NCBI GenBank assembly: GCA_036417435.1
Contig: CM070901.1
Location: 63,918,501 to 63,982,500 of the forward strand
Length of the DNA: 64,000 nt
Direction of reading: 5' to 3'
From: Inia geoffrensis
Lineage: Eukaryota; Chordata; Mammalia; Artiodactyla; Iniidae
Both the position numbers and the translations under genes were made by a program. Each line of letters begins with the position of its first letter. The stretch's first letter is position 1. Below the pieces are notes generated by a model that did no database searches, had not been told where the DNA came from, and saw only the letters and a list, made by a program, of their open reading frames with translations. This document shows positions 1 through 11,924 of this stretch, in pieces.

Positions 1-2846
1 GGACAAATTCTTACAAAGGTACAATCTCCCAAGACTGAACCGGGAAGAAAGAAAATATGATCAGACCAATTACAAGTACTGAAATTGAATCTGTGATTTA
101 AAAAACTCCCAACAAACAAAAGTCCAGGACCAGATGACTTAAAAAGCAAATTCTACCAAACATTTAGAGAAGAGTTAACACCTATCCTTCTGAAACTATT
201 CCAAAAAATTGCAGAGGAAGGAACACGCCCAAACTCATTCTATGAGGCCACCATCACACTGATACCAAATCAAAGAAACCACAAAAAAGAAAAATTACAG
301 GCCAATATCACTGATGAACATAGGTGCAAAAATCCTCAACAAAATACAATCAAACCAAATCCAATAATACATTAAAAGGATGATGCACCATGATCAAGTG
401 TGATTTATCCCAGGGATGCAAGGATTCTTCAATATCTGCAAATCAATTGGTGTGATACACTACATTAACAAATTGAAGATTAAAAAACATATGATCATCT
501 CAATAAATGCAGAAAAAGGTTTTGATAAAATTCCACATCCATTTATGATAAAAACTCTCCAGAAGGTGGGCATAGAGGGTACACACCTCAACATAATAAA
601 GGCCATATGTGACAAATCCAAAACTAACCTCTCACTCAACGGTGAAAAGTTGAAAGCATTTTCTCTAACATCAGGAAGAAGACAAGAATGCCCACTCTTG
701 CCACTTTTACTCAACATAGTTTTGGAAGTCCTAGCCACAGTAATCAGAGAAGAAAAAGAAATAAAAGGAATCCAAATTGGAAAAAAAGAAGTAAAACTCA
801 CACCATCTGCAGACAACATGATACTATACATAGAAAATCCTAAAGACGCTACCAGAAAACTTCTAAAGCTCATCAATGAAATTGGTAAAGTTGCAGGATA
901 CAAAATGAATACACAGAAATCTGTTGCATTTCTATACACTAACAACAAGAGATGAGAAAGAGAAATTAAGGAAACAAGCCCATTCACCATCACATCAAAA
1001 AGAATAATATACCTAAGAATAAACCTACCTAAGGAGGTAAGAAACCTGTACTCTGCAAACTATAAGACACTGATGAAACAAATTGAAGAAGACACAAACA
1101 GATGGAAAGATATACCATGTTCTTGTATTGGAAGAATCAATATCATTAAAATGGCTATACTACCCAAGGCAATCTACAAATTCAATATAATTCCTATCAA
1201 ATTACCAATGGCATTTTTCACATAACTAGAACAAAAGAATTTTTAAATTTGTATGGAAACACAAAAGACCCCAAATAGCCAAATTAATCTTGAGAAAGAA
1301 AAACAGAGCTGGAGGAATCAGGCTGTCTGACTTCAGGCTATACTACAAAGCTACACTAATCAAAAGTATGATACTGGCATCAAAACAGATATATAGATGA
1401 ATAGAACAGGATAGAAAGTCCAGAAATAAACCCATGCACATATGGTCAACTAATCTATGATAAAGGAAGCAAGAATATACAATGGAGAAAAGACAGTCTA
1501 TTCAGTAAGTCTGGGGAAAACTGGACAGCTACATATAAAGGAATGGAAATTAGAACATTCTCTAACACAATATACAAAAATAAACTCAAATGGATTAAAA
1601 CTTAAATGTAAGACTGGATACTATAAAATTCCTAGAAGAAAACACAGACAGAACACTCTGACATAAATCACAGTCATATCTTTTTGGGCCTGTCTGCTAG
1701 AGTAATGGAAATAAAAAGAAAAATAAACAAATGGTACCTAATTAAACTTAAAACCTTTTGCACAGCAAAGGAAACAATAAACAAAATAAAAAGGCAACCT
1801 ACAGAATGGAAGAAAATATTTGCAAATGATGTGACTGACAAGGGATTAATTTCTAAAATATACAAACTGCTTTACAGCTCAATATCAAAACAATAAACAA
1901 TTCAATCAAAAAATGGGCAGAAGATCTAAATGGACATTTCTCCAAAGAAGACATACAGTTGGCAAACAGGTATGTGAAAAATTGCTCAACATCACTAATT
2001 AATAGAGAAATGCAAATCAATACTGCAATGAGGTATCACCTCACACCAGTCTGAATGGCCATTGTCAAAAAGTCTACACATAATAAATGCTGGAGAGGGT
2101 GAGGAGAAAAGGGAACCCTCCTACACTGTTGGTGGGAATGTAAATTGGTGCACCCACTATGTAGAACAGTATGGAATTCCTTAAAATAGTAAAAATAGAG
2201 TTACCATATGATCCAGCAATGCCACTCGTGGGCATATATCCAGAGAAAAATCTATTTTGAAAAGATGCATGCACTGCAATGTTCATAGCAGCACTATTTA
2301 TAATAGCCAGGACATGGAAGCAAGCTAAATGTCCATCAACAGATGAATGGATAAAGAAGGTGTGGTATATATATACAATGGAATATTCCTTAGCCATAAA
2401 AAAGAATAAATAATGCCACTTGCAGCAACATGTATGAACCTAGAGACTATTAGGCAAAGTTATATCTGGACATAATCCAGACAGAGAAAGACAAATATCA
2501 TATGATGTTTCTTATGTATGGAATCTAAAAAAAGATACAAATGAACTTATTTACGAAACAGAAATAGACCCACAGTCATAGAAAACAAACTTTTGGTTAC
2601 CAAAGAGGAAAGTGGGGGAGGGATAAATTAGGAGTTTGGGATTAACAGATACACACTAATATATATAAAATAGATAACCCACAAGGACCTACTGTATAAC
2701 ACAGGGAGCTATACTCAATATTTTGTAATAGACTATGAGGGAAAAGAATCTGAAAAAAAAATATCTGAATCACTTTGCCATATACCTGAAACTAACACAA
2801 CATTGTAAATCAACTATACTTCAATTTAAAAAATTAAAAAATAAAA
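1..2846 (+). mobile_element. LINE-1, 3' portion (ORF2 and 3' UTR)
   Basis: The left edge enters inside ORF2 at the start of the reverse transcriptase region and continues to an A-rich 3' end near 2846. The 3' UTR shows the cetartiodactyl L1 signature: the 'tagataacccacaaggacctactgtata' type block (about 2672-2700), a Gly-free run around 2760, and the terminal 'aacacaacattgtaaatcaac' block just before the A-rich tail. The 5' part lies outside the window, so full length cannot be judged. Confidence 0.95.
60..2530 (+). pseudogene. LINE-1 ORF2 remnant, reverse transcriptase to C terminus
   Basis: ORF2 encodes the endonuclease/reverse transcriptase that copies L1 RNA at the target site. Here the longest open piece (416-955, 179 residues) covers the fingers/palm region, from the block resembling [19 protein letters not shown] to the post-catalytic [12 protein letters not shown]. 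The family catalytic motif F/YADD reads SADN in this copy (about 805-820), so the second catalytic Asp is lost. Further pieces appear at 1457-1666 and 1684-1896 in shifted frames, with stop codons between them. It is a dead copy. Confidence 0.9.
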
Positions 2847-3169
2847 CTATCTGTTTATATTCTTAAAAAAATTATGAGAGAGATGAGTCCAGGCAAGAAC
2901 TGACCTGTTTTCAAGCAGAAAAAGACCAGATAGAGTAGACAGAGTCCAGAATTTGGGGCATTTCTTGAATGTATCTCAAACTGTAAGAAATCAAACTGTC
3001 CTTGCTCAGACACTTCCTGTTAGGCTTTCTCAGTCAAAAAGAGCCCAGCTCTGAGGTCAACATTAGAATAAGGCTATTGCTTTCCTGCTATGCCTTTGTT
3101 TCAGATGGCCTTGAAAAAAATCTTTTCATAGTTGCATATCTGTATTCATCTCTTTGTATAAAATTGTTT
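2847..3169. other. Unassigned AT-rich stretch
   Basis: I see no repeat family, exon or regulatory element that I can support here. The nearest open frame (3002-3259) is short, low in complexity and runs into the neighbouring old LINE sequence. Confidence 0.5.
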
Positions 3170-4430
3170 GTTTGTACAAAAAGTTTTCTACTAAAAATTT
3201 TGTGTTTTTTTTTTTACATAATAGAAAAATTTCAGAAATCTTTTCATATCAGCACCTAGAACACATTCTATTTAATTGTGGCATTTTAATATAGCAGTTG
3301 AATGTACCTATACTTTGTTTAACAAGCCCCTTATGGCGGACAATTTAGTCAGTTCCATTTTTTCTCTCTCACTATTATGAAAAAGACTGCAGTGAGTATC
3401 CCTGAAGAGTTGAAGAGATACTCTGGCATATTTTGCCAGTATATCCTTAGGGTAAATAACTAGCAGTGGGATTGCTGGGTTAATGAGTCTTTACATTTTA
3501 AATATTGAAATCAATTGTCAAATTTTTCTCCAGGAGGAGTCGACAAACTTACCCTTTGGCAACATTCCAGAACAATGTATGAGAATGGTTGTATCTCATG
3601 CTCGACCACTCAGGCTTAGGGCTGCTGTGCCACACAACTCCAGAGGAAGTTATGGGTGTTCACAGCCTCCGTGGATCCATGAAGCCACCCTACATTCTTG
3701 CCAGTCTCATGGGAGAAACATTGCATTCCATCATCTTTGTTCTCATTTCATTGCCTTTGTGTAAGGCTGAAAATCATTGTTCATCTACACTTTTATTTAT
3801 TAACTACTTGTTTATCCTTTGCTTATTTTTCTATTTAGCTTTTTATTTGAATTTATTTTGTCTACTTATATAAAGTTTTGTGAAAATTAAGGATATCAGC
3901 TATTTGCTTTCCTATACTGCAAATATCTTTCCCCAGTTTGTCAATGATTTTTAGGATTTATTTATTTATTTATTTGTCAAGGAGAAATTTATAAATTTGG
4001 TGTGGTTAAGTTTATCAAAGTTTTGCCTTATAACTCACTGCTTTGATATCTTTCTTGGAAAGGTCTTTTTCTACTCCAGGATCTAATATAAATTCATTCA
4101 TGCTTTATTCAGGAATTGTATAGATTTATTTTATACAAAATCTTTGATACATCTGTAATTAATTTTGGTATATACAGTGAGATTTGAATCCAGCCTTATT
4201 TTTCATAACATTCTTCAATTCCCCCAGCACTATTTTATTTATCCCACTGACTAGATTGCATATAAATTCACTGATCAGAAATGACATCTTTATTATGAAC
4301 AAAAACACTATGCATATTTAGGTTTATTTCTGGATTCTCTCTTCTGTTCCACCGATATCTTTTAAACAATTTTAAGCATGGCAGCACTATCTAGGTTTTT
4401 AAAATATTTAATCTTTTTGATTGGTGCAGT
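3170..4430 (-). mobile_element. Old LINE-1 (L1M/HAL1-like), antisense
   Basis: The plus strand shows the familiar reversed L1 series in order: 'tatccttagggtaaataactagcagtgggattgctgggt' (3440-3480), the 'caaatatctttccccagtttgtc' block (3918-3940), 'aggtctttttctactccagg' (4062-4081), and the 'ggtttatttctggattctctcttctgttcc' block (4321-4350). All blocks are strongly diverged from the young L1s in this window. A short (TTTA)n run lies at 3957-3976. Confidence 0.75.
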
Positions 4431-4860
4431 CAACATGGTTGGCAGAGCTGGGGATGAGGAATTAGCTGATGATTGGTGGTGGCAGTACTAAAGAATTAGC
4501 CGGTGTGTCCAGGATGGCGAGGGCTGAGTATTTGACCTTTGCGGTTGGTGTGTTTAGTGGCACTGGGGCCAATGGCTCAGCCAGAGAGGCTGGGGCTGCC
4601 AAGGCCAGGGCCAAGAAAACAGTCTGAATGGTCAGAAGATTGCTTACATACTGGGGCATTGACTGAAGAAGGAAATATATTGAGAATAATGGAATCCAAA
4701 TTTCTCACAATGTGAAAGGGAATTACAAGTATGGAAAAGCAGAGGCTGGAAAAAAACCCTGTGGTGTTGGTTTGGAATTGGAAATATTGGTGTGAAACCA
4801 TGTTTTTGAATCTGTACAAGTAGATTGATATAAAAATAGATTTATAAGTTGTATGCATGT
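4431..4860. other. Unassigned, locally GC-richer segment
   Basis: Positions 4440-4640 are rich in ggctgg/ggccaa words and carry an Ala/Pro-rich minus-strand frame (4462-4659) with no recognisable domain. I could not match it to a transposon or host gene. A processed pseudogene fragment is possible, but nothing I can see proves it. Confidence 0.35.
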
Positions 4861-5408
4861 ATTCATATACTTCTAGCTCTATTTCCTGTGAGGACCTAAA
4901 AGCTATAATATCCCAGTAACAATGAGTATAACCAGTGACCAGATCTTGGTTTCTAAATACTATCTTCTACTAAAAGAAATGATCCTTGGATAAATAGTTA
5001 ATTCCAGATATGGGAAAAAACAACAAGTACAAAATGAACCTGGAAGATATGTTTTTTGTTCCAGACAGTTAAAATTGCTCAAAGAATAGAAAGGGATGTG
5101 TCATAAGGACATAAGAATCTGCTTAAAGGAGATTCTTCTTGTTAAATCTGGGACAATTCGAGCATCAAAACAAATAATAATAGTGACATAAGCAATCCAC
5201 TCAATAAAATAGAAATCCATGAGTTCTTACTGGTATAAATAAATGCATAAATAAGAAAGAAAAAATTGGGGGAAAAGGGAAAACTGCCTCACAGTAAGAT
5301 GCCAACTAATAAGTGTAGAGGGAATGAGGAACTAGAAGCATTTTGCAGTCATTATAGTAATAATTCATTCAGGGAAGATTCATCAGTGGATGATAAAACC
5401 AGTGAATG

Positions 5409-5754
5409 GGGACTTCCCTGGTGGCGCAGTGGTTAAGAGTCTGCCTGCCAATGCAGGGGACAGGGGTTCGAGCCCTGATCCGGGAAGATCCCACATGCCA
5501 CGGAGCAACTAAGCCCATGCACCACAACTACTGAGCCTGCACTCTAGAGCCCGTGAGCCACAACTACTGGCCCATGTGCCACACTACTGAATCCTGTGCT
5601 CCTAGAACCCATGCTCCACAGCAAAAGAAGCCACCAGAATGAGAAGCCCATGCACCACAATGAAGAGTAGCCCCCGCTCGCCGCAACTAGAGAAAACCTG
5701 TGTGCAGCAACAAAGACCCATTGCAACCAAAGATAAATAAATAAATAAATAAAA
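5409..5754 (+). mobile_element. CHR-family SINE, long form
   Basis: It has a tRNA-Glu-like head with RNA polymerase III A box (tggcgcagtgg) and B box (ggttcgagccc), the repeated 'ccacaactactg' body, and a (TAAA)n tail. It is flanked by a perfect 16-bp target duplication, ataaaaccagtgaatg, at 5393-5408 and 5755-5770. Moderately diverged. Confidence 0.95.
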
Positions 5755-6059
5755 ATAAAACCAGTGAATGAATGCTTGATGAGGAACAGATACTTACATA
5801 TTTTCAGAATTATCTCCACACAGACTACATGTTAATTGTTTATTAATTAATATCAAATACTTGTCAGTTAATTTTATGGCAGAGAAATCTGATAGACACT
5901 CTCTTATAAGCATCCCCAGTATTGGGACAAACTGACATTGTGTACTTCCTGAAAGGATGCCATTAGAAGAACATAGCATCACTTTTGGGGTATTTCTGCC
6001 AAAATATAAAACTTGTATGTAATTATGAGGAAATATCAGATAAACACAAATTGAGGGAC

Positions 6060-6240
6060 CCTCTTAGTCAGCTCTGGCTGTGATAACAAAATACCATAGT
6101 GTGGTTGGCTTGAGCAACAGAAATTTATTTCTCACAGTTCTAGAGGCTGAGATCAGGTGGCCAGCATGGTCAGGTTTTGGTGAAAGCTCTCTTCCTGGTT
6201 TGCAGACAGCCACCTTCTCAGTGTATCCTCATGGCAGGGG

Positions 6241-6276
<36 letters not shown>

Positions 6277-6480
6277 CAGACAGACAGACAGACAGACGGT
6301 GCTATGGTCTCTTCCTCTTCTTATAAGGACACTAATCTCATCATGAGGGTCCCTATCTCACAACATCATCTAAACCTATTTAGCTGCCAAAGGCCCCATC
6401 TCCAAATACCATCAAGTTGAAGATTAGGGCTTTAATATACAAATTTGTAGGGGGTGGGTGCAAACATTCAATGCATTATA
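6060..6480 (-). mobile_element. MLT1-type LTR (ERVL-MaLR), antisense
   Basis: Antisense solo LTR of the MLT1 group. Matching blocks are 'aacaaaataccatagtgtgg' near the start, 'aacagaaatttatttctcacagttct' (6117-6142), 'cttcttataaggacactaatc' (6318-6338), and 'ccccatctccaaataccatca' (6393-6413). The flanks are gggac (6055-6059) and gggat (6481-6485), consistent with the 5-bp duplication expected for an LTR element. A GA/GACA microsatellite has grown inside it. Confidence 0.85.
6241..6297. repeat. (GA)n(GACA)n microsatellite
   Basis: It consists of about fourteen GA dinucleotides followed by GACA tetranucleotides. The run sits where the MLT1 consensus has a purine-rich stretch, so it probably expanded from the LTR itself. 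Confidence 0.95.
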
Positions 6481-6528
6481 GGGATATTCTAGAAAGTAAC
6501 TGGCTTGTTCTCTTTAAAAAATGTCAAG

Positions 6529-6860
6529 TTCAGGGCTTCCCTGGTGGCGCAGTGGTTAAGAATCCTCCTGCCAATGCAGAGGACACAGGTTCAAGCCCTG
6601 GTCCGGGAAGATCCCACATGCCGCGAAGCAACTAAGCCCGTGTGCCACAACTACTGAGCCTGCGCTCCAGAGTGCATGAGCCACAACTCCTGAAGCCCGT
6701 GCACCTAGAGCCCGTGCTCTGCAACAAGGGAAGCCACCGCAATGAGAAGCCCTTTCACTGCAACAAAGAGTAGCCCCTGCTCTCTGCAACTAGAGAAAGC
6801 CTGCATGCAACAACAAAGACCCAACTCAGCCAAAAATAAATAAATAAAATAAATTAATTT
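6529..6860 (+). mobile_element. CHR-family SINE, long form
   Basis: Full tRNA-Glu-like head starting at 6533 (gggcttccctgg), body with repeated 'acaactactgagcctgcg' words, and (TAAA)n tail. A perfect 15-bp target duplication, ttaaaaaatgtcaag, lies at 6514-6528 and 6861-6875. The host site is the old L1M 3' UTR. Confidence 0.95.
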
Positions 6861-7012
6861 TTAAAAAATGTCAAGGTCATAAAAGTTGGGAAAGACTGAG
6901 GAACTTGAGATAAAAGAGACATGACAATTAAATGCTGTGTATGATCCTGGACCTGTAATAGACATTGTTGGGATAATTGACAAAATTTGAATGTGATCTG
7001 TGGATTAGATTA

Positions 7013-7427
7013 GAATGAGCCCTTTAAAAGGTGAAACATCAGGGAGACATTTTCCTATTAGCCTGGAAGAAGACAAAAAGCCATGTGGTGAACTGTTAAT
7101 GGAGGGGCCATGTGGCTAAAACCTGAGGGTGGCCTGAAAGAGCAGAGGGTGACACCCAGCTGACAGCCAACAGGAACCTCAGTCCTACAACTGAAAGGAA
7201 CCGAATTCTGCCAAAACCTGGATGAACTTAAAGAGGACCCCAAACTCCAATAGGACCACAGCCCGGTAGACACCTTGGTGCAGCCTCATGAGACCCTGAA
7301 CAGAGAAACAAGTTATGTTGTGCCAGACTTCTAACATACAGGAACTGTAAGACTGTAAATGCATGTTGTTTTAAGCTGCCAAATTTATGATAATTTGTTA
7401 CACAGCAATGGAAAACAAATACAGATA
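7013..7427 (+). mobile_element. MLT1-type LTR (ERVL-MaLR), sense
   Basis: The 3' half is clear: 'gcctcatgagaccctgaacagag' (7284-7306), 'ccagacttctaacatacaggaactgtaagactgtaaatg', 'tgttgttttaagctgccaaattta' (7365-7388) and 'aatttgttacacagcaatggaaaacaaatacag' at the end. These are the polyadenylation region and 3' end of an MLT1 LTR. The 5' boundary with the old L1 is approximate. Confidence 0.8.
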
Positions 7428-7639
7428 CTCAGAATGCAAATGAGCTGCTGGGAAAGTTTCTTGACCAATGGGAGAACTGTTAACCTTCTGAAACCTGGTA
7501 CAGATGCTACTACACTACCTGTGTGTTTTGAAGTTTCTGCCAAATCCAAATTGAAAAGGAACACTTTGCATACCGGATAATGTACAACATCGAAATTTAG
7601 GCAGCCGGTATGTTAGAGCTGTTATCCTGAGCGGGAGGT

Positions 7640-8047
7640 TTGATTTCATTAAAAATGGTGGTTTTCATAAAACTCCTGGAAGAGAAAATAGGCAAAACAT
7701 TCTCTGACATAAATCGTACCAATGTTTTCTTAGGTCAGTCTCCCAAGGCAATAGAAATAAAAGTAAAAATAAACAAATGGGATCTAATCAAACTTACAAG
7801 CTTTTGTATGCAAAGAAAACCAGAAACAAAATGAAAAGACAATGTATAGACTGGGAGAAAATCTTTGCAAATGACGTGACTGATAAGTGATTAATTTCCA
7901 AAATATACAAACAACTCATACAACTCAACAACAAAGAAACAAACAACCCAATAGGAAAATGGGCCAAAGGCCTAAATAGACATTTCTCCAAAGAAGACAT
8001 ACAGATGGCCAACAGGCACATGAAAAGATGCCCAGCATTGCAAAGAG
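7640..8047 (+). mobile_element. LINE-1 ORF2 C-terminal fragment
   Basis: Translated pieces match the L1 ORF2 C-terminal region: KLLEEKIGKTFSDINR, then [14 protein letters not shown], and after a frame break 'aatctttgcaaatgacgtgactgataag' (7859-7887) and 'cagatggccaacaggcacatgaaaagatg' (8002-8030). Both ends are truncated and frames are broken. Confidence 0.85.
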
Positions 8048-8185
8048 GCTTCACCAGAAACTGATCCTGATGGCACTTGATCTTGGACTTCTAGCCTCCA
8101 GAATTGTGAGAAAATAAATTTCTGTTGTTTATGCCACTCAGTCTGTGATATTTTCTTAAAAGCAGCCCAAGCCAACTAATATAAT
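8048..8185 (+). mobile_element. MLT1/MST-type LTR, 3' end
   Basis: Only the 3' end is present: 'tgatcttggacttctagcctccagaattgtgag' (8078-8110), 'ataaatttctgttgttta' (8115-8132), 'ccactcagtctgtgatattt' (8134-8153) and the terminal 'ccaagccaactaatataatgg'. It abuts the LINE-1 fragment with no visible duplication. Confidence 0.8.
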
Positions 8186-9304
8186 GGCTGGTTGATTAGT
8201 CAGTCTTATCTAAATAAACTGCAATCAGGATATGAGAATATGATTTTCAGCAGCCATATTGATAGTGACCCAGTTTCTGAATGGAGGAGGAACTGGGTGG
8301 AGTAAAAGTTTGGTTTTCTTACATACTCAAAGAATGAGTCACTACAAATAGCTCAGTTTTCTGAAGTGCTAAATGCCTTTAAGCACTCAAATATCCTTTG
8401 AAAAATTATTCTGAATGGGCAGCCAATTTTATATGCTTCTTCCTCTTTATTTTTAAAACCTCTTTCATAAATATAATCAATGCAAACTATTAAAATCAGA
8501 TGTGGGGAGAGAGAAAGAGGCTTATCATGAAAATACCGGTTCATGTATTTTCTGTATGAGGCTGTCTCCTGCCTCCACTCCAATCCTGTTCCCAGATACT
8601 ATTTTAATCATTTCTATAATTTTTTCTTGTGGTGGTTAACTCCATGCTTCTCAAAAATGACATTACACCGTTTAAAAAATTTATCAACTTTACACCTTGC
8701 CATTTTATGATGAGCGAGGATTTAGTTCACTTCCATCAATCCCAATTTCTCCACCCTTTGAAAAGGTTCTATCACTAGTCTCAGTTCCTCCACTTGTATT
8801 CAGACATCTTTAAACAATACGTTTAAATCTCTGCTTTGTTTTCCACAAACAAGACATAGTATTTAATTTCACACTTTGGATCTTCATAATTCCACTGCCT
8901 GTCTTTACCCCATTTCCACTCTTCTTTTGATAGCTATAGATCTACTTTGACAATATTCAGATTAATAGCATTTATACTTTGTTCTGAAACTATGGTTTAT
9001 TTCCCCATAATTCGTCTATAGTTTAATTCTATAAGTTGCAAGTCAATAGCCAATGTTAATATTATTATGATGGTGTAAATACTGTTTATGATAGAACCAA
9101 ATATTGTGTTGGGCTTCCTCTTGTTTCATGTCATGATCCCTATACCTCTCAATGGATAATGGTGCTAAACAGAAATATAATGAACATAATTAATGTTCCT
9201 TTGTAACTCTGGATCATAACGGTGAACACCAAATAATTTGCTTGCCATAATCTAGTGGTGTCCTTAGAGTTTACCGAGGTACACAAGGTAGTTTTCTCCT
9301 AATA
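8186..9304. other. Unassigned stretch
   Basis: AT-rich, with no clear transposon family and no supportable exon. The 76-codon minus-strand frame at 8353-8583 has no recognisable motif. Confidence 0.5.
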
Positions 9305-9440
9305 TTAATAATAGTTATCATTTATTGAGTACCTACTAAACATCAGGCATTATGATATGTAATATTCCTGTTTTACCTTAATAACAATCCTGTATTACTC
9401 CTGTTTTTACAGATGAGAAACCATAAGGTATTAGCTGGGA
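9305..9440 (-). mobile_element. MIR SINE, antisense fragment
   Basis: The order 'atttattgagtacctactaaacatcaggcatta', a T-rich middle, then 'tttttacagatgagaaacc' is the reversed MIR core to tRNA-side layout. It is diverged, as expected for this old mammalian family. Confidence 0.7.
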
Positions 9441-10130
9441 AGACTGGATGCAAATAAAAGACTGACACCATGTTGGGTTGACCAACTCATCTGCCTGGGA
9501 CTTTCCCACTTTTAGCAGGAAAATCCTGCATCCTGGGAATTGCCTCAGTATCCAGGAAACTGGGATTGTTGGATATCCTACAAGTCCAGACTCTATTTCT
9601 CTCTTTCTTTTAAAATTATTAACAATAACAATAATAATAATTATCCATTTCCATGGCTTGAGATTCATTGCTCTTCTGCTAGTCAGTTATATCCATTTGC
9701 TAGTGGATCATCTAAATTGGGAGCTCTTACTAAAGCCTGGACTGATGTCAAAACTGTGTATATCTGCAGTACTGAATGCCACTGTTTTTTCCAGTATATT
9801 AAGAGATATTCTTCTCATTCAGTTTTTATTGGATGGTAATTTTTCTATATGCAGTGTACTTTAGGAGCCTTCGTTTTGCTGGTTCCCCCTCATGTTCTGC
9901 CTCTACCATGGAGCACCTCAGAACTCAGACCTTGAACTTTTCTCTCTGTACACTTGCATGCTGATTCATCTTCTCCCATGGCTTTAAATGTCATCCATTT
10001 GAGCTAATAATTTCTAAATATATATTGTCAATGTAGTTTCTCCCCTGAACTCCCAACACAGATATTCAATTACCTATTGGACATCTCCTTTTAGAGGTGA
10101 AATAGTTTAAGCTTAAAATGTCTAATTGTC
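9441..10130. other. Unassigned; possible old repeat at 9480-9650
   Basis: The words 'gcctgggactttcccacttttagcaggaaaatcctgcatcctggg' resemble an old mammalian interspersed repeat whose name I cannot recall with confidence. An (AAT)n-like stretch follows at 9621-9643. The open frames at 9478-9864 and 9540-9839 have no domain and overlap this repeat. Confidence 0.4.
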
Positions 10131-11135
10131 TTAAAAGTGAATTCCTCTTATTCCCTGGAAAACTTGCTTCTGCCACAGCCTTCTACATTCCCCAAATGGC
10201 AACTCCGTCCTTCTAGTTGCTCAGGCCAACTTTAGAGCCATCCACAACTCTTCTTTCAATCTCTGACCCTATATAAAATCTGAAAAATCCTCCAAAACAC
10301 ATCGAGAATCTGACCATCTCTCACTACCTTCACTCTAACAACATGCCCAAGCCATGTCTTACTTGGATTATTGCAATAGCCTCTTAATGGTATCTTCAAT
10401 TCTGTTCTTGCCCATCTATAGTCTATTCTCAATAAAAATCCAGAGCTATTCTTTTAAAACACATGTTGGGTCACTCCACTGCTCAAACCCCACAAACTGT
10501 TCTCCATCCCGCCTAGAGGATGATCTCACATTATGTGGCACACCATCACCCCATTACCGTCCTGACTCCATCTCCAGTCTCCTTGGCCTCCTTGCTCCTT
10601 GTAAACTCCAGATATGCTCTTTGCTATTCCCCTTTCCTACAAAGCTCATTCCCAATTATCTGAAAGCAGGATCCTCTACCTAATATGCAGGGCCAATATA
10701 AAGTGAAAATGTGGGAGTTCTTGTTAAAAATTTATTAAGATTTTCAAGACAATGAGGTAGTGTGTCAAACCAAGTATGGGGCCCTTCTGAGCATGTGGCC
10801 CTGTGTGAAAGACTGAAAGTCTTCCCCCTCCCCCAAGTCATCTTCCCATTGAATCCTCCATCCCTGACCACCCTATTTAAAACTTCAGTATGCACCTCTC
10901 CACCTGTAACTCCTTCTTTATCCTCTACAATTTTCTTTTTCTCTTTAGCACTTCCCACCCGCTACTATACTGTATAATTGACTTACCTTTATTTTACACT
11001 TTCTGACCTCTCCCTGCATTAGAATATATGAGGCCTGGGGTTTTGTTCTGGTCAGTCCTTTATGCTCAGCACTTAGAAGAGTGGCTGGCACGTAACAGGT
11101 ACCCAAATATTTGTCGAAAGAAAGGATGAACGAAT
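10131..11135 (+). mobile_element. LINE-2 (L2), sense, 3' part
   Basis: L2 3' region blocks appear in order: 'tgtcttacttggattattgcaatagcctctta' (10355-10386), 'catgttgggtcactccactgctcaaacc' (10462-10489), 'ccttggcctccttgctccttg' (10582-10602), and 'agtggctggcacgtaacaggtacccaaatatttgt' (11081-11115). The middle, about 10680-10790, is less clear and may hold a small insertion. Confidence 0.8.
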
Positions 11136-11369
11136 ACGTTGATTTTGTAGTCTTCTGGTGGAATCCATCCTTTAGAGGGAAAATCCTGTGAACTTGCAAT
11201 AGTTGTAGAAAAATTGCACAGATTGCTTTCATTTACTTCATTTTAACCCCAGCGCATGCTTGGACCACAGAACAGCTGGGCTATTTTGCCTTCCCAGAAT
11301 TTAGCCTCTCCATGTGTGCTTTTCCTTATGCAATCCTGTCTCTCCTTATAAGGTTCTAAAAAAATTTTT

Positions 11370-11580
11370 TAAATTCTCGGCTATTTTTCCTTTTTAAAAG
11401 TAACTTTATAGATAATAATATGGTTTAGAATTCAAAAGTTACAAAAGTGAAAACCTTCTGTCTTTGCTTGTCCCATCACCTAGTTCCTTTCCTCAGAAAA
11501 AACAAATATTATCTTTTAACTCTCTTGTGAACCTTCCCAGAGATATTCTATGCAGAGAACCTACTAGTAAATATGAGTGT
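11370..11580 (-). mobile_element. Old L1M fragment, antisense
   Basis: The stretch 'gtttagaattcaaaagttacaaaagtgaaaaccttctgtc' followed by 'cccatcacctagttcctttcctcag' and 'ccttcccagagatattctatgca' matches the reversed 3' UTR layout of old L1M subfamilies. Subfamily not assigned. Confidence 0.6.
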
Positions 11581-11924
11581 GATGCAGATGTATGCTCTTT
11601 TTTCCTCCAAAAAGTGATTTGACAATAGGATATGAGAATGGGACTCTGCTGTCTCAGTTTTGACTAAGGTTCCAGGACTCTGGGTTTCAAATATTCCCAT
11701 GTTTCTCAGGGAGATGCCAGGGGACCTTTGTAGTACTTGGGAAAGTACTGAAAACTGGTGTTGCAAGCCTTGAGCCCTCACCAGTTAGGGTATGAAAGAG
11801 GCGGGGAAGGCCTTGGTGGAGTTTGAATTGACTAGGAGATCTGTTGCCTTGGGCTTTGCGAGAGCCACACCCCCTTCCCTCTGGGAGGCATGCCTTCCCC
11901 TCACCTGCAGCCTAGGACTGAAGC
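11581..11924. other. Unassigned stretch
   Basis: Slightly GC-richer than its surroundings (11780-11920), with short open frames on both strands that show no motif or codon signature I would trust as coding. Confidence 0.45.

Larger units (their letters stand above)
4861..7012 (+). mobile_element. Old L1M-type LINE-1 3' UTR, split by three later insertions
   Basis: The parts 4861-5408, 5755-6059, 6481-6528 and 6861-7012 read as one continuous old L1 3' UTR once the insertions are removed. Diagnostic blocks are 'catgagttcttactggtataaataaat' (5218-5245), 'aagattcatcagtggatgataaaacc' (5375-5400), 'atatcagataaacacaaattgaggga' (6032-6057), 'aatgtcaaggtcat' (6867-6880) and 'gagacatgacaattaaatgc' (6917-6936). 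The layers inside are listed separately. Confidence 0.8.

Noticed and set aside
5409..5490. tRNA-Glu gene (A and B boxes, about 75 nt)
   Set aside because: This is the head of a CHR SINE, as at about twenty other places here; the cloverleaf is degraded and a SINE body and A-rich tail follow.
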